From an uncultured Bdellovibrionales bacterium (GTDB lineage Bacteria; Bdellovibrionota; Bdellovibrionia; Bdellovibrionales; UBA1609): a DNA stretch of 57,132 nucleotides. Positions 8,935-18,081 of this stretch are shown here, piece after piece. The stretch is from assembly GCA_938001965.1 (NCBI GenBank), contig CALLBC010000079.1, positions 1-57,132 on the forward strand. The letters are read 5' to 3'. Within the stretch, counting starts at the first letter, position 1; each line of letters opens with the position of its first letter. The position numbers were made by a program, and so were the translations under genes. The notes beneath the pieces are model-generated. The model worked only from the letters and a program-made list of their open reading frames with translations. It had not been told where the DNA came from and did not search any database.

Positions 8935-10752
8935 TTAGCTTTCAGATGAACCTTCACCCTCAGCTTTATTAGCAGCAAATGCAGCTCCAAAAACATCACC
9001 TAAGCTAGTTTTTGAAGTTGAAGTGGCTTTTTTGATGTAATCATCAACGTCAACTTTTTGCTCACGTAATGTTACAATCTTAGCACTTAAACTAATCTTA
9101 CGAGCATCTTTATCAATTGTAATTACTTCGGCTTTAATTGAATCACCTTCTTTTACAACTTCTTCAGCTTTGTCGATTCGCTTAACTGATAGCTCACTAA
9201 TATGGATTAAACCTTCAATATGTGACTCAAGCTCAACAAATACACCGAAGTCTGCAGTTTTAACAACTTTTACATCGTGCTGTGAACCAATTGAGTATTT
9301 ATCTTCAATGCTTGTCCAAGGGTCACCATCTAATTGTTTAATACCTAAGCTGAACCTTTCGTTTTCGATATCAACACCTAAAACAACGGCTTTAACTTGT
9401 GCACCTTTTTCAACAACTTCAGATGGGTGATTAACTCTCTTAGTCCAAGAAAAATCAGAAATATGAATTAAACCATCAATACCATCAGAGATACCGATAA
9501 ACGCACCAAAGTCAGTTAATGATTTTACTTCACCTTCAATGATTGTACCTGGAGGGTAAGTGTCTTTTAAAGTCACCCAAGGGTTTGGCTCAAGCTGCTT
9601 CATACCTAAACTGATTCTGCGGTTTTCAGCATCAAGCTCAAGTACAATGACCTTCACTTCATCACCAACTTTAACAATATCAGATGGGTGCTTAATACGC
9701 TTAATCCAGCTCATTTCACTAACGTGAATTAAACCTTCAATACCTTCACCTAACTCAACAAAAGCACCGTAGTCTGCAAGATTAACGATTTTACCTTCAA
9801 GCTTTTTACCAGCTGGGTAATCTTGAGCGATTTTTTCCCAAGGATCGTCAGTCATTTGCTTAAGACCAAGCGACACTCTTTCTTTTGAGTTATCAAACTT
9901 TAATACTTTTACTTCAAGCTCATCACCAACAGTTAACATTTCTGATGGATGCTTAACGCGGCCCCAACTCATATCAGTGATATGTAATAGTCCGTCCATT
10001 CCACCTAAATCGATGAATGCACCGTAATCAGTAATATTTTTAACCATACCTTTAACAACAGAACCTTCTGCCATGTTGTCTAAAGTTTGTGATCTTAAGC
10101 TTTCTCTTTCAGCTTCTAAGATCGCACGACGAGAAAGAACAATATTTCCACGACGCTTGTTAAACTTAATAACTTTGAATTTATATGTTTTACCAATATA
10201 AATATCCATGTTTCTAACTGGACGAAGATCAATTTGACTTCCTGGTAAGAAAGCTTTCACACCGATATCTACACTTAATCCACCTTTAACTTTGGCGATC
10301 ACTGTTCCTTCGATAACTTCTTCGTTTTCAGCAGCACGCGAAATATCGTTCCAAGCTTTTAACATATCGGCTTTATCTTTAGATAAAACAACCATGCCGT
10401 TTTCGTTTTCGATTTTATCAACGTAAACTTCAACTTCAGAACCAACTTCAATTGTTTTTCCGTCAACTAATCTAAACTCACTGATTGGAATTAGACCTTC
10501 ACTTTTGTAGTTGATATCAACAAGAACAAAGTCCTCTTGAACTGATACAACTTTACCCATTACCACTTCACCAACTGTAGCGGCGTTACCACTTTCAGAG
10601 CTCTCAAAGATAGTCTCAAAAGACTCTACGCCTTCTGCTGAATAATCTTCATGTGGATTTTTTGGAACTTCACTATCGGCTGCGTCCAAGACAGCTAGTA
10701 CTTTTTCACGCTCGATCTGCGCTTTTGATTTATTTGTGTTTGATGTGTTCAA
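8935..10752 (-). CDS. rpsA: 30S ribosomal protein S1
   Basis: Six S1 RNA-binding domains in 605 residues: two degenerate N-terminal ones (ribosome docking) and four well-conserved repeats marked by DYGAF/DFGAF and GLIHxSxxSW. S1 unwinds mRNA at initiation. The start is TTG at 10752: an AGGAGG box ends 6 bases upstream, ideal spacing, whereas the nearby ATG at 10756 is only 2 bases from the box and opens an 8-codon frame that overlaps the beginning of the gene. The C-terminal tail (about 560-605) is Ala/Ser/Glu-rich. Upstream are cmk and hisC, the classic order. Confidence 0.97.
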   Translation of the reverse strand: MNTSNTNKSKAQIEREKVLAVLDAADSEVPKNPHEDYSAEGVESFETIFESSESGNAATVGEVVMGKVVSVQEDFVLVDINYKSEGLIPISEFRLVDGKTIEVGSEVEVYVDKIENENGMVVLSKDKADMLKAWNDISRAAENEEVIEGTVIAKVKGGLSVDIGVKAFLPGSQIDLRPVRNMDIYIGKTYKFKVIKFNKRRGNIVLSRRAILEAERESLRSQTLDNMAEGSVVKGMVKNITDYGAFIDLGGMDGLLHITDMSWGRVKHPSEMLTVGDELEVKVLKFDNSKERVSLGLKQMTDDPWEKIAQDYPAGKKLEGKIVNLADYGAFVELGEGIEGLIHVSEMSWIKRIKHPSDIVKVGDEVKVIVLELDAENRRISLGMKQLEPNPWVTLKDTYPPGTIIEGEVKSLTDFGAFIGISDGIDGLIHISDFSWTKRVNHPSEVVEKGAQVKAVVLGVDIENERFSLGIKQLDGDPWTSIEDKYSIGSQHDVKVVKTADFGVFVELESHIEGLIHISELSVKRIDKAEEVVKEGDSIKAEVITIDKDARKISLSAKIVTLREQKVDVDDYIKKATSTSKTSLGDVFGAAFAANKAEGEGSSES

Positions 10753-10764
10753 ACATTACCTCCT
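10753..10764 (-). promoter_or_regulatory. Shine-Dalgarno that decides the rpsA TTG start
   Basis: AGGAGGT (10758-10764, minus strand) lies 6 bases before TTG 10752. An out-of-frame ATG at 10756 sits between box and start and begins the peptide MFEHIKHK followed by a stop. Confidence 0.7.
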
Positions 10765-10833
10765 GCGAATCAATAGCTTTCCTAGGGCCATTGACCATTT
10801 TTTTAGATTTCTCATGTTAGTGAGATAAATGAG

Positions 10834-10861
10834 GTTATAGACCCTGGGTCACCAAAGTCAA
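10834..10861 (-). promoter_or_regulatory. Sigma-70-type promoter for rpsA
   Basis: TTGACT (-35, 10856-10861), a 16-bp spacer and TATAAC (-10, 10834-10839). A partly symmetric GGTGACCCAGGGTC fills most of the spacer. It lies about 80 bp before the rpsA start, in the gap after cmk, so rpsA can be transcribed apart from cmk. Confidence 0.65.
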
Positions 10862-10923
10862 AAAAAAACTGGAAAATCGGCAATAAATCCAGTTACTAGG
10901 CTTTTTGGAGTGAGTTTCAAGCG

Positions 10924-11580
10924 CTAAAGGCTAAGTGTGTCTTTGACCTTTTCTTCAACAGCTCTAACAACTTGCTGTAAATCCATATCAGAAGTATCAA
11001 CAACATGAGCATTTTCAGGTATTTGCAAGGGTGCAGACTTTCTCTGAGTGTCCTGTTGGTCACGAACTGTTTGTGACTCCTGAACCTCAGCCACAGACTT
11101 GCCCTCTTCAATGGCTCTTCTTTGAGCGCGATTTTTACCACTAGCAGTTATATAAAACTTTAAATCAGCCTCTGGGAATACAACGGTTCCACAGTCTCTT
11201 CCCTCAGCGATCAAATTAACGCCATAGGCGCAGTTTCTCTGGGCCTGAAGAAGCTCTTTTCTTACTTTAGGGAATTGACTCACCTGACTGGCTACTGTTC
11301 CCACAGCATCCGAATAAATGCTCTCAGTCACATCTTTACCATCACAAAATACTAATGTCTTTTCTGCACTCAAATGAACTTTCCAAGAGTCACTTTTACA
11401 GGCCTCAACAAGGTCCTCTTCAGACTCTAAAGCAATGCCTTTAGCCTTTGCAAAGTAAGCCAGACCTCTATAAAAAGCTCCAGTAGAAACCCATGACCAA
11501 CCTAAATGAGAAGCCACTTCTCTACTTACTGAGGATTTTCCAGAGGCTGCAGGGCCATCAATTGTTATTACTAAGCTCAT
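10924..11580 (-). CDS. cmk: Cytidylate kinase
   Basis: Phosphorylates CMP and dCMP in pyrimidine nucleotide supply. 218 residues with the P-loop GPAASGKSS at the N-terminus, the ISTGAFYRGLAY-like substrate segment (VSTGAFYRG), EGRDCGTVVFPEADLKFYI (the family's GRDxGTVVFPxA block) and RAxRR in the lid. It overlaps the end of hisC by 23 bp, with AAGG before the ATG, so the two are translated from one message; rpsA follows. Confidence 0.95.
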   Translation of the reverse strand: MSLVITIDGPAASGKSSVSREVASHLGWSWVSTGAFYRGLAYFAKAKGIALESEEDLVEACKSDSWKVHLSAEKTLVFCDGKDVTESIYSDAVGTVASQVSQFPKVRKELLQAQRNCAYGVNLIAEGRDCGTVVFPEADLKFYITASGKNRAQRRAIEEGKSVAEVQESQTVRDQQDTQRKSAPLQIPENAHVVDTSDMDLQQVVRAVEEKVKDTLSL

Positions 11581-12670
11581 TTAAAACCTTTTTTAATGCA
11601 TCCATTGCAATGATATTTTCAGACTCTTTACCAACGCTAATGCGTAGATGAGTTGGCAAGCCATAGGCTTTAACTGGTCGAGTGATTACACCCATTTTCA
11701 AAAGTGCCTCAAAAACAGCTCCAGAGTCCATTTTAGTATCAATGAGCACAAAGTTAGCCTGAGATTCCCAGTATGTCACACCAATTTTTTCAAGCTCACC
11801 ATAGAAATAATCCAAACCGCCCCAATTTACATCCCTGGCCTTTTTTAAAAACTCAGTATCTTGCAACGCAGCTAAACCAGCAGCTTGTGCCAAGGAGTTC
11901 ACATTAAATGGATTGCGTATCCTGTTCACATAATCGCACACTTTTTCATCAGCTATAATATAACCTAAGCGCAATCCAGCGATTGCAAATACTTTACTCA
12001 AAGTTTTTAAAATGACTAATTGTTTATATTTTTTAATGAGAGCAATACTATTAGGAAAATCTTTAGCTCTAACAAAGTCGTTATAAGCCTCATCAAGAAC
12101 AACTAAAGTATCATCCATATCTTTTGTTGCTTCAAGTAATTTAAGAATTTCACTTTCTGGAACATAAGTACCCGTAGGATTATTTGGATTAGCCACAAAT
12201 ACTATTTTAAAATGGCTCACCTGTAGCTCGCTAACTAATGCCGGAATATCGTATTCCATTTTATCTGTTAAAGCGGTTTCTATAACTTTAACGCCGGCAG
12301 CCTTAGCACAGATTTTATAAGCAATAAATGCTGAGGCAGATGTTAAAATTTTGTCTTCAGCCTGGCAAAAAGTTCTAATTAATAAGTCTATTAACTCATT
12401 AGAGCCATTCCCAATCACAATTTCATTAGGACTAACTTCCGTTTGCTTAGAAATTAAGTCTTTCAGTTCTGTTGAGTTTGGATCAGGGTACCTATGTAAA
12501 TTACTAAGAGCGTCGCTCACTGCGGATAATACTTTTGGGCTCGTACCCACTGGGGACTCATTACTAGCTAACTTATAAACCTCAGATAAGCCATATTCAC
12601 TTTTAGTAGCTGCAATGGATTTACCTGGCTTATAAGGTATTAATTGTTCTATTTCTTTTGAAACCTTCAT
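11558..12670 (-). CDS. hisC: Histidinol-phosphate aminotransferase
   Basis: PLP-dependent class I/II aminotransferase of 370 residues in histidine synthesis. Visible motifs are NPNNPTGTY, VLDEAYNDF, the PLP lysine in LKTLSKVFAIAGLRLGY and the C-terminal LRISVGKESEN. Some HisC proteins also act on aromatic amino acids, and with no other his genes near, that is possible. It heads the hisC-cmk run with GGGAAG before its ATG. Confidence 0.9.
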   Translation of the reverse strand: MKVSKEIEQLIPYKPGKSIAATKSEYGLSEVYKLASNESPVGTSPKVLSAVSDALSNLHRYPDPNSTELKDLISKQTEVSPNEIVIGNGSNELIDLLIRTFCQAEDKILTSASAFIAYKICAKAAGVKVIETALTDKMEYDIPALVSELQVSHFKIVFVANPNNPTGTYVPESEILKLLEATKDMDDTLVVLDEAYNDFVRAKDFPNSIALIKKYKQLVILKTLSKVFAIAGLRLGYIIADEKVCDYVNRIRNPFNVNSLAQAAGLAALQDTEFLKKARDVNWGGLDYFYGELEKIGVTYWESQANFVLIDTKMDSGAVFEALLKMGVITRPVKAYGLPTHLRISVGKESENIIAMDALKKVLNELSNNN

Positions 12671-12766
12671 ATAACTTCCCTAGCGTATTTAAAATCAAAC
12701 GAGAGAGTATAGTTTTAGGAATTAAGCTTCAACAAAAATTTGATTTAAATGGCCAAATAAAATTGG

Positions 12767-13252
12767 TTATATTTGATTCTCATCCACTTCAATAATTAAG
12801 TAAGAGTGTCCATTTTTTTTAGTGACTCGATAAGTTCGACAACGCTTCTTTTTTGCAGCCTTCCGCTTGGCACTTGTGGCTTCAATAACAACTGTGGATT
12901 TTTTTCCGGGAGGTTTATATACAATACAAGTTTTCATACTTGAAATCAGTTGTTTCTTTGATTTTCTCTTAGATTTTTTTCTAGCAACTTTTCTTTTTTT
13001 AGATTTTTTCTTTTTTACTATCTTTTTTTTACGTTTCTTTTTCTTTACTACTTTCTTTTTATACTTCTTCTTTTTTTTGGTCGATATTAGCTTAACATTT
13101 ACACTCTTTCCTTTTGAGCCTTTAGTTATAAGCTTATTTTGTTTTTTAGTTACATCTAAACGTTCTTTTAGGTAAACCTCACCAAAAGATGAGACTGTAA
13201 AAAGACATAAAATAATAAGTACTATTACTTTACTAATCCAACTCATCCACAT
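12767..13252 (-). CDS. Exported protein with long lysine/arginine-rich tract
   Basis: 161 residues, not a known family. A signal peptide (about 1-25, ending SSFGE) precedes a strongly basic tract at about 58-105 built of K-K-K-R/S/I/V runs, then a less biased C-terminal part with three cysteines (TCIVY, RCRTY). Net charge is very high. The C-terminal segment (STVVIEATSAK...HSYLIIEVDE) looks folded. Its start overlaps the end of the threonine ammonia-lyase gene by 20 bp, either ATG 13252 or 13246. It could bind nucleic acid, LPS or peptidoglycan outside the cytoplasm; this is a guess. Confidence 0.65.
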   Translation of the reverse strand: MWMSWISKVIVLIILCLFTVSSFGEVYLKERLDVTKKQNKLITKGSKGKSVNVKLISTKKKKKYKKKVVKKKKRKKKIVKKKKSKKRKVARKKSKRKSKKQLISSMKTCIVYKPPGKKSTVVIEATSAKRKAAKKKRCRTYRVTKKNGHSYLIIEVDENQI

Positions 13253-14462
13253 CCACTCTACGCTTACAAATATTACTGAGCTCTAAATGATCAATAGTAT
13301 CTTGTAGGTGATGCAGTCCTCTTGTTTCAACTAACACTTCTACCATTGTCTCTCTCAACTCTAATCCAACTCCAACTCTTGAATGAAACACATCCAAAAT
13401 ATTCACTTTCTCATTAGCTAAAAACTGGGTCACTTTATTTAGGTTTCCAGGGTAATCATCAATAACAAATTTTAATCTGGCTAGTCGCGCCGACTGAGTT
13501 AAACCTTGCTCAATAACTTTAGTCACTAAATTTAAGTCAACATTACCACCACTTAATAATAAGCAGCAATTCTCTCCTAAATCCCAATGGGAATTAAAAA
13601 CTGCAGCTAAGGATAAAGCTCCTGAGCCTTCAACAACTGACTTAGCTCTTTCTAATAAAAACACCATAGCCTGAGCTATTTGTTTTTCACTCACACTCAT
13701 AATATCATCAACATATTTGGATATGTATTGCTCATATATCTCTTTGTCTGGAGCTTTAACGGCTGTTCCATCAGCTATGGATGGACCTTTAATACTAGTA
13801 ATGTTCTTTTCATCTTTGTACATTGTTCGCATGGCCTCAAAACGCTCTGGAACAACTCCATAAACTTTACAGCTTGGCTTAACCTCTTTAATGTATTTAG
13901 CAATACCTGAAATTAATCCTCCGCCACCAATGGGAACAATGACTGAGTCCATTTCAGGAAGTTGCTTTAATAACTCTAAGCCTATAGTTCCTTGCCCAGC
14001 AATAATATCTGCATCTTTATAAGGATGCACAAAGGTATATCCCTCTTCCTCAGCAAGCTTTACCGCGTGGTGATAAGCATCATCATATATTTGTCCGTTT
14101 AAAATTACTTCGGCACCATAACCTTGTGTGGCCATCACTTTTACCATTGGACTGGTTTCGGGCATAACTACTTTAGCACTCACTTCTGTGAGTCTTGAGC
14201 TATAAGCTAATCCTTGGGCATGATTTCCTGCAGAGCTGGCAATAACACCTTTAGATTTTTCTTGCGGAGTTAAATTTAACATTTTATTTAAAGCACCACG
14301 GATTTTAAAACTTCCAGTGAGCTGTTGATTTTCAAATTTTAAGTAAATATTAGTGCCAACGATCTGCGAGCAGTTACGCGAATACTCCAAAGTGGTCTCA
14401 CGAATAGTGTCTTTGATTTTTTCGTAGGCCTCTTCTATTTCTGCTACAGTTACATTTCTCAT
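13233..14462 (-). CDS. ilvA: Threonine ammonia-lyase with C-terminal ACT domain
   Basis: Deaminates threonine to 2-oxobutyrate for isoleucine synthesis or threonine breakdown. The PLP lysine lies in GSFKIRGALNKM, the phosphate-binding glycine loop is PIGGGGLISG, and the C-terminal 80 residues (RLKFVIDDYPGNLNKVTQFLA) form an ACT regulatory domain. At about 409 residues it is the short single-ACT form, between TdcB and the long two-ACT-like IlvA. The ATG at 14462 has AAGGA 6-7 bases upstream; a TTG at 14480 is less likely. Confidence 0.9.
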   Translation of the reverse strand: MRNVTVAEIEEAYEKIKDTIRETTLEYSRNCSQIVGTNIYLKFENQQLTGSFKIRGALNKMLNLTPQEKSKGVIASSAGNHAQGLAYSSRLTEVSAKVVMPETSPMVKVMATQGYGAEVILNGQIYDDAYHHAVKLAEEEGYTFVHPYKDADIIAGQGTIGLELLKQLPEMDSVIVPIGGGGLISGIAKYIKEVKPSCKVYGVVPERFEAMRTMYKDEKNITSIKGPSIADGTAVKAPDKEIYEQYISKYVDDIMSVSEKQIAQAMVFLLERAKSVVEGSGALSLAAVFNSHWDLGENCCLLLSGGNVDLNLVTKVIEQGLTQSARLARLKFVIDDYPGNLNKVTQFLANEKVNILDVFHSRVGVGLELRETMVEVLVETRGLHHLQDTIDHLELSNICKRRVDVDELD

Positions 14463-14578
14463 GCTGTCTTCCTTAGCCAATTATAGGCTTAGCTTACCTT
14501 AAGGCGTTTAAAAGAATTTACTATTTATAACTCATCGCCATTATTAGGCGGTGTAGTTATAAATAGTAGTTCTCAATT

Positions 14579-14809
14579 TTATTTATCCCAGAATGCACTT
14601 AACCCAAAAAGAGGGTTATAGTCTTCTGCGGACCATACCGGTCGTAATGAGTTCTCACTAGCAACTGGTGTAAACTTATCATCAAAAAAGCAAAAAGGTG
14701 CAAGAGGAAAGTCACAATGATTGCATTCAGTCACATTTTTTTCGTACTGATTGGCTTCTATCACTCCATCACATTTATGGCATCTTCGATAGTAATTACC
14801 TTCTTTCAT
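14579..14809 (-). CDS. Small zinc-ribbon protein
   Basis: 76 residues starting MKEGNYYRR with GAGG five bases upstream of the ATG; a longer start at 14863 lacks such a site. Two CxxC pairs (CHKC and CNHC) separated by about 20 residues make a zinc ribbon. The rest holds aromatic residues and ends FGLSAFWDK. The function is unknown; it resembles small accessory zinc-binding proteins. Confidence 0.65.
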   Translation of the reverse strand: MKEGNYYRRCHKCDGVIEANQYEKNVTECNHCDFPLAPFCFFDDKFTPVASENSLRPVWSAEDYNPLFGLSAFWDK

Positions 14810-15280
14810 AAAAACCTCTATATTGAAAGCGGTAACTCTTTTTATTCTTAAAACCCAATTCAAAGTTTAGAGCAAATTATTTATTTTGCAACTGCAAGAG
14901 TGGATCTCATTGAGAACAAACTTAGCTTTTGTGTATAACTTTAAATCACTAAATTTTATCCCTTAAAAAGTAAAGTTATATCAGCAAGTCTCTGCGGCAA
15001 GTCATTAGACACTTGTCTAGATGAATAATTACTTTTTTTTTTAAATTAATTGCTCTTGTCTCAGAAACGAACAACTTTCAAACCTGACTTAATAAATAAT
15101 TCTATAAATCTAACCCCTGTATATTCTTAAGGAGAATTTATTACTTTTCCTTATGATTAGAAAAATAGATCATATTATTAAATCTATTAATTTTACTTAT
15201 TTCCAGTAAACACTTAGCTTCACACTACACAAACGGGCAAAGCCTGTAATTACACCCTTAACCGGGAGAGGAGAATACCA
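14810..15280. other. Divergent intergenic region, about 470 bp
   Basis: Very AT-rich gap between the divergent zinc-ribbon gene and the 15281 gene. I see no gene. An imperfect dyad TCAT-AGAC/GTCT-ATGA lies at 15002-15023. Just before the plus-strand gene, GGGAGAGGAG at 15262-15271 is a strong Shine-Dalgarno. Confidence 0.4.
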
Positions 15281-15778
15281 ATGAAACTAAAACTATTACT
15301 ATTAACAGCACTTACGTGTTTGGGCTCAACAGCGAGCGCATTCACTCTGCATAACTGCAAGTCCATTGATACAAATTTAAATCAAACCTTAAAAGTGAGT
15401 GAGATCTTCTCACGTAACCCAAACAAAAATGGACAGTTTTCAGTTATGCTACTAGAGGGCGATACCCTGAGTACCAAATTTATAATGAAGCCAGAGGGCA
15501 TAAAAACAAGTGGTTCTATTACAGTAAATAGCTTTACAGCTGCTGACTCACAAGCAGAGTTAAAAATTATTACTAAAAATCCAAATTTGGTTCCTTTTGG
15601 TGGCGGTGGAGGTTCCCTTGACTACCCACTAGATAAATTTTGCGGAAGAGCCCCTTGCCTACCTGGCGGCGGATCAAGACATCCAGTAAAATTTCCAGAT
15701 GAAGTTATTCTGAAAATCACAACCATAGCTGTACTAGTCAATGACGGCTTAACCACAACCTATCAGTGCAATGATTAA
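15281..15778 (+). CDS. Small secreted protein of unknown function
   Basis: 165 residues with a clear signal peptide (about 1-20, LGSTASA). The mature part has a Gly/Pro-rich insert (GGGGGS, PCLPGGGS) with two nearby cysteines (CGRAPC) and a C-terminal strand ending TYQCND. A strong Shine-Dalgarno precedes it. Its last codons overlap the first of the diheme cytochrome gene by 8 bp, so the two are co-translated and probably work in the same envelope process. I recognise no family. Confidence 0.7.
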   Translation: MKLKLLLLTALTCLGSTASAFTLHNCKSIDTNLNQTLKVSEIFSRNPNKNGQFSVMLLEGDTLSTKFIMKPEGIKTSGSITVNSFTAADSQAELKIITKNPNLVPFGGGGGSLDYPLDKFCGRAPCLPGGGSRHPVKFPDEVILKITTIAVLVNDGLTTTYQCND

Positions 15779-16511
15779 ATTAATCATCATTTTAACACTG
15801 ATCCTATCCACTAGCCTCTCCATTATTTATAATAATGGAGAGGCTATCTCTTTTGAATCTCAAGAATCAAAAATTAGCGACAACGGCAATGTTTATAACT
15901 CAATAAAATGGTTTGATTTAGGCCGCAAAGATATTTGGATGATGAACCAAAGTCACTCTGGGCCTAATGCTAAAGGTGAAAAGTTAGATCGACTTGCCAT
16001 TGTTATTGATAAAACAAAGTCACCAAAGGTGGCTAGTTTTTTTCAGTTAGAGCCTGGCCCCTTAAAGTGGAGTAATGACATTAAAGTTAAACCTTTCAAA
16101 GTGTCTTGCTTTGTTTGCCACTCCAACGGATTGAGAGCCATTAGACCCAACATGAATTCTAAAGATAAACCTATTGGCCTTGCTCAAAGTTTAAAGCTTA
16201 AAATGTGGAATATAAAAATTAAATCTTATGGTGTTGTTGTGGCCAGTGAGAAAGATTTAAACTCTTACCGAACACAATTTCCTCCATTTAAGTGGCAACA
16301 ACCACAATTAAATAAAAAGCTAAATATTAAAACATGTAACTACTGCCACAAAAATAATGGTATTTTAGCCAGAGGAGTGCTAACAAAACAAAATGCTCCA
16401 ACCATTAAATTTTTATATGAAAGTGGTCAAATGCCACCATTTGGTATGAAGTTATCAAAAAATGAAAAACATGAACTTGAAAAGTTTATTGGCAATAAAG
16501 GAACATTTTAA
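15771..16511 (+). CDS. Diheme c-type cytochrome-like exported protein
   Basis: 246 residues with a short signal or anchor (about 1-19). Two CxxCH heme-attachment motifs are visible: CFVCH (113-117) and CNYCH (189-193). Methionines after the second motif (GQMPPFGM) are candidate axial ligands, and the ending KNEKHELEKFI resembles the last helix of class I cytochromes. It likely carries electrons in the periplasm. The partner is the overlapping upstream secreted protein; no terminal oxidase is in the window. Confidence 0.75.
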   Translation: MIKLIIILTLILSTSLSIIYNNGEAISFESQESKISDNGNVYNSIKWFDLGRKDIWMMNQSHSGPNAKGEKLDRLAIVIDKTKSPKVASFFQLEPGPLKWSNDIKVKPFKVSCFVCHSNGLRAIRPNMNSKDKPIGLAQSLKLKMWNIKIKSYGVVVASEKDLNSYRTQFPPFKWQQPQLNKKLNIKTCNYCHKNNGILARGVLTKQNAPTIKFLYESGQMPPFGMKLSKNEKHELEKFIGNKGTF

Positions 16512-16610
16512 ATTATAAGATTATTAGAGGCCTATTGGGCACTAGTAGAGTGAACTAAGGTTATTCCTTATGTGCTACCCTGTTAGTGATAGAAACCAAT
16601 ACGATGAAAT

Positions 16611-18071
16611 TTAACTAAAACGAGTAACTTTATTCTGCCCACCAAAGCGCCCCTTTTTTTCAAGCGCCTTATAAAGCTCGCCATTGGCATAAGGGATGAT
16701 TCGAGATAAGCCAATATTTCCTCCTTTAATTAAATCTTTATAGTATGAGTTTCTAGCCATTAGATTATGATCTAATAAAAAACTAATTTTATTTAAATTT
16801 TTAGGAATATAGTCAAACTCAATATGCCATTCATAGTAAGGTTTCTTATTCTCCTTAATTATGGGCTTTACAAAGTAGTCCACTAAACTATGACCAGCCT
16901 TATCTAAAGTCTCAGCCATAGCACAATCAATTTCACTTTCTATGAGGTGCTCACCGAATATAGATAAGCTATGTCCTCTTCGTGATATAAACTTAAATTT
17001 ATATGGTCTGTTATCAGTAAAACAAATGATGTCGTCCGATACATAGCCATAAAGACCACTTAAAGAGCTAATAATTAAAATATAGGGCTCCCCTAGTTGA
17101 ACCTCCGATAACTCAACCCTCTCAATCATTTTATTATGCTTAAAATTTTCTAAAGAGATAAACTCATAAAAAATTCCAGAATCGGGATTTAAAGTAAAAT
17201 CATCTTCTTCAGGGTTAAACCTGTAACCTATGAATCCTTCAGAGCTTGCAAAGGTTTCTAGTCTTATTAGTTTTCTATCTGAAAAAAAATGTTCAAAAGC
17301 TGGCTTATAAGGTAAAAAAGATGCTCCTCCCTGAATATAATACTTAAGGTTTGGATAAATTTCGCGGACAGGTCTCTTCATCAGTTCTTCAGATCTCCTT
17401 AAAAAGTGTAGAACCCAAGGAGGCACTCCTGCTATAAGCTTTAGTTCTTTATGAGGGCAACTTTTAATAATTCGATCAACTTTTAACTTCCAATCTTCAA
17501 TGCAGTTAATCTCATAGCTTGGGACTTTCTTACTTTTTAATAACTTAGGTGTATAGTGGTGAGTAATACCCGAAAGGCGACCTGAAGGGACCACTGAACT
17601 CTTATTTAAGTTTGGTGACCCTTGTAGATATAAAATTTTACCCGAAACTATATCTATATCCCCACTACTCCCCATATAATTTAAAAGTAATGACTTTCCC
17701 GACAAAATATATTTCTTTAAATGATTTTTACTTATCGGAATTAATTTTTTACCGCTTATGGTTCCAGAGGTCTCTGCTAAAACCAATGTTTTGGTTTTAG
17801 TTAAAATCTGCCTTTCTCCTTGCTTCATTAAACTAATATAATTGGAAAAACTCTCATAACATTTTAAAGGCACACTATTTTTATAATCATTATAGTTTTT
17901 TATCTTTTTAAAACCATGATCCCTGCCAAAGCATGTACCAATACCATTATTTATTATTTTTTTTAATAGCTGGGTTTGCAGCTCATTAATATTATTTAAC
18001 TTCTTACAGTAAGAAGCATGTGCCTTCTTACTGTAAGTTTTAATTAATAAATTCAGCAGTGGCTCCTTCAT
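16611..18071 (-). CDS. GH3-family acyl-adenylating enzyme
   Basis: 486 residues matching the bacterial branch of the GH3 family (acyl-AMP-forming amide synthetases of the ANL superfamily). The ATP-binding segment LAETSGTISGKKLIPISK is the family's T-S-G-T-[TS]-x-G-x-x-K signature, YIQGGASFLPYKP and SSEGFIGYRF follow in the expected order, and YGYVSDDIICFTDNRPYKFKFISRRGHSLSIFGEHL is the hinge region. It should activate a carboxylic acid, perhaps joining it to an amine. It starts 10 bp after the ketosynthase fusion, implying one pathway. Confidence 0.8.
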   Translation of the reverse strand: MKEPLLNLLIKTYSKKAHASYCKKLNNINELQTQLLKKIINNGIGTCFGRDHGFKKIKNYNDYKNSVPLKCYESFSNYISLMKQGERQILTKTKTLVLAETSGTISGKKLIPISKNHLKKYILSGKSLLLNYMGSSGDIDIVSGKILYLQGSPNLNKSSVVPSGRLSGITHHYTPKLLKSKKVPSYEINCIEDWKLKVDRIIKSCPHKELKLIAGVPPWVLHFLRRSEELMKRPVREIYPNLKYYIQGGASFLPYKPAFEHFFSDRKLIRLETFASSEGFIGYRFNPEEDDFTLNPDSGIFYEFISLENFKHNKMIERVELSEVQLGEPYILIISSLSGLYGYVSDDIICFTDNRPYKFKFISRRGHSLSIFGEHLIESEIDCAMAETLDKAGHSLVDYFVKPIIKENKKPYYEWHIEFDYIPKNLNKISFLLDHNLMARNSYYKDLIKGGNIGLSRIIPYANGELYKALEKKGRFGGQNKVTRFS

Positions 18072-18081
18072 TTTATTTACC

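Noticed and set aside
16557-16571. TAAGG-TTATT-CCTTA hairpin between convergent genes as terminator
   Set aside because: Weak 5-bp stem without a T tract in either direction.
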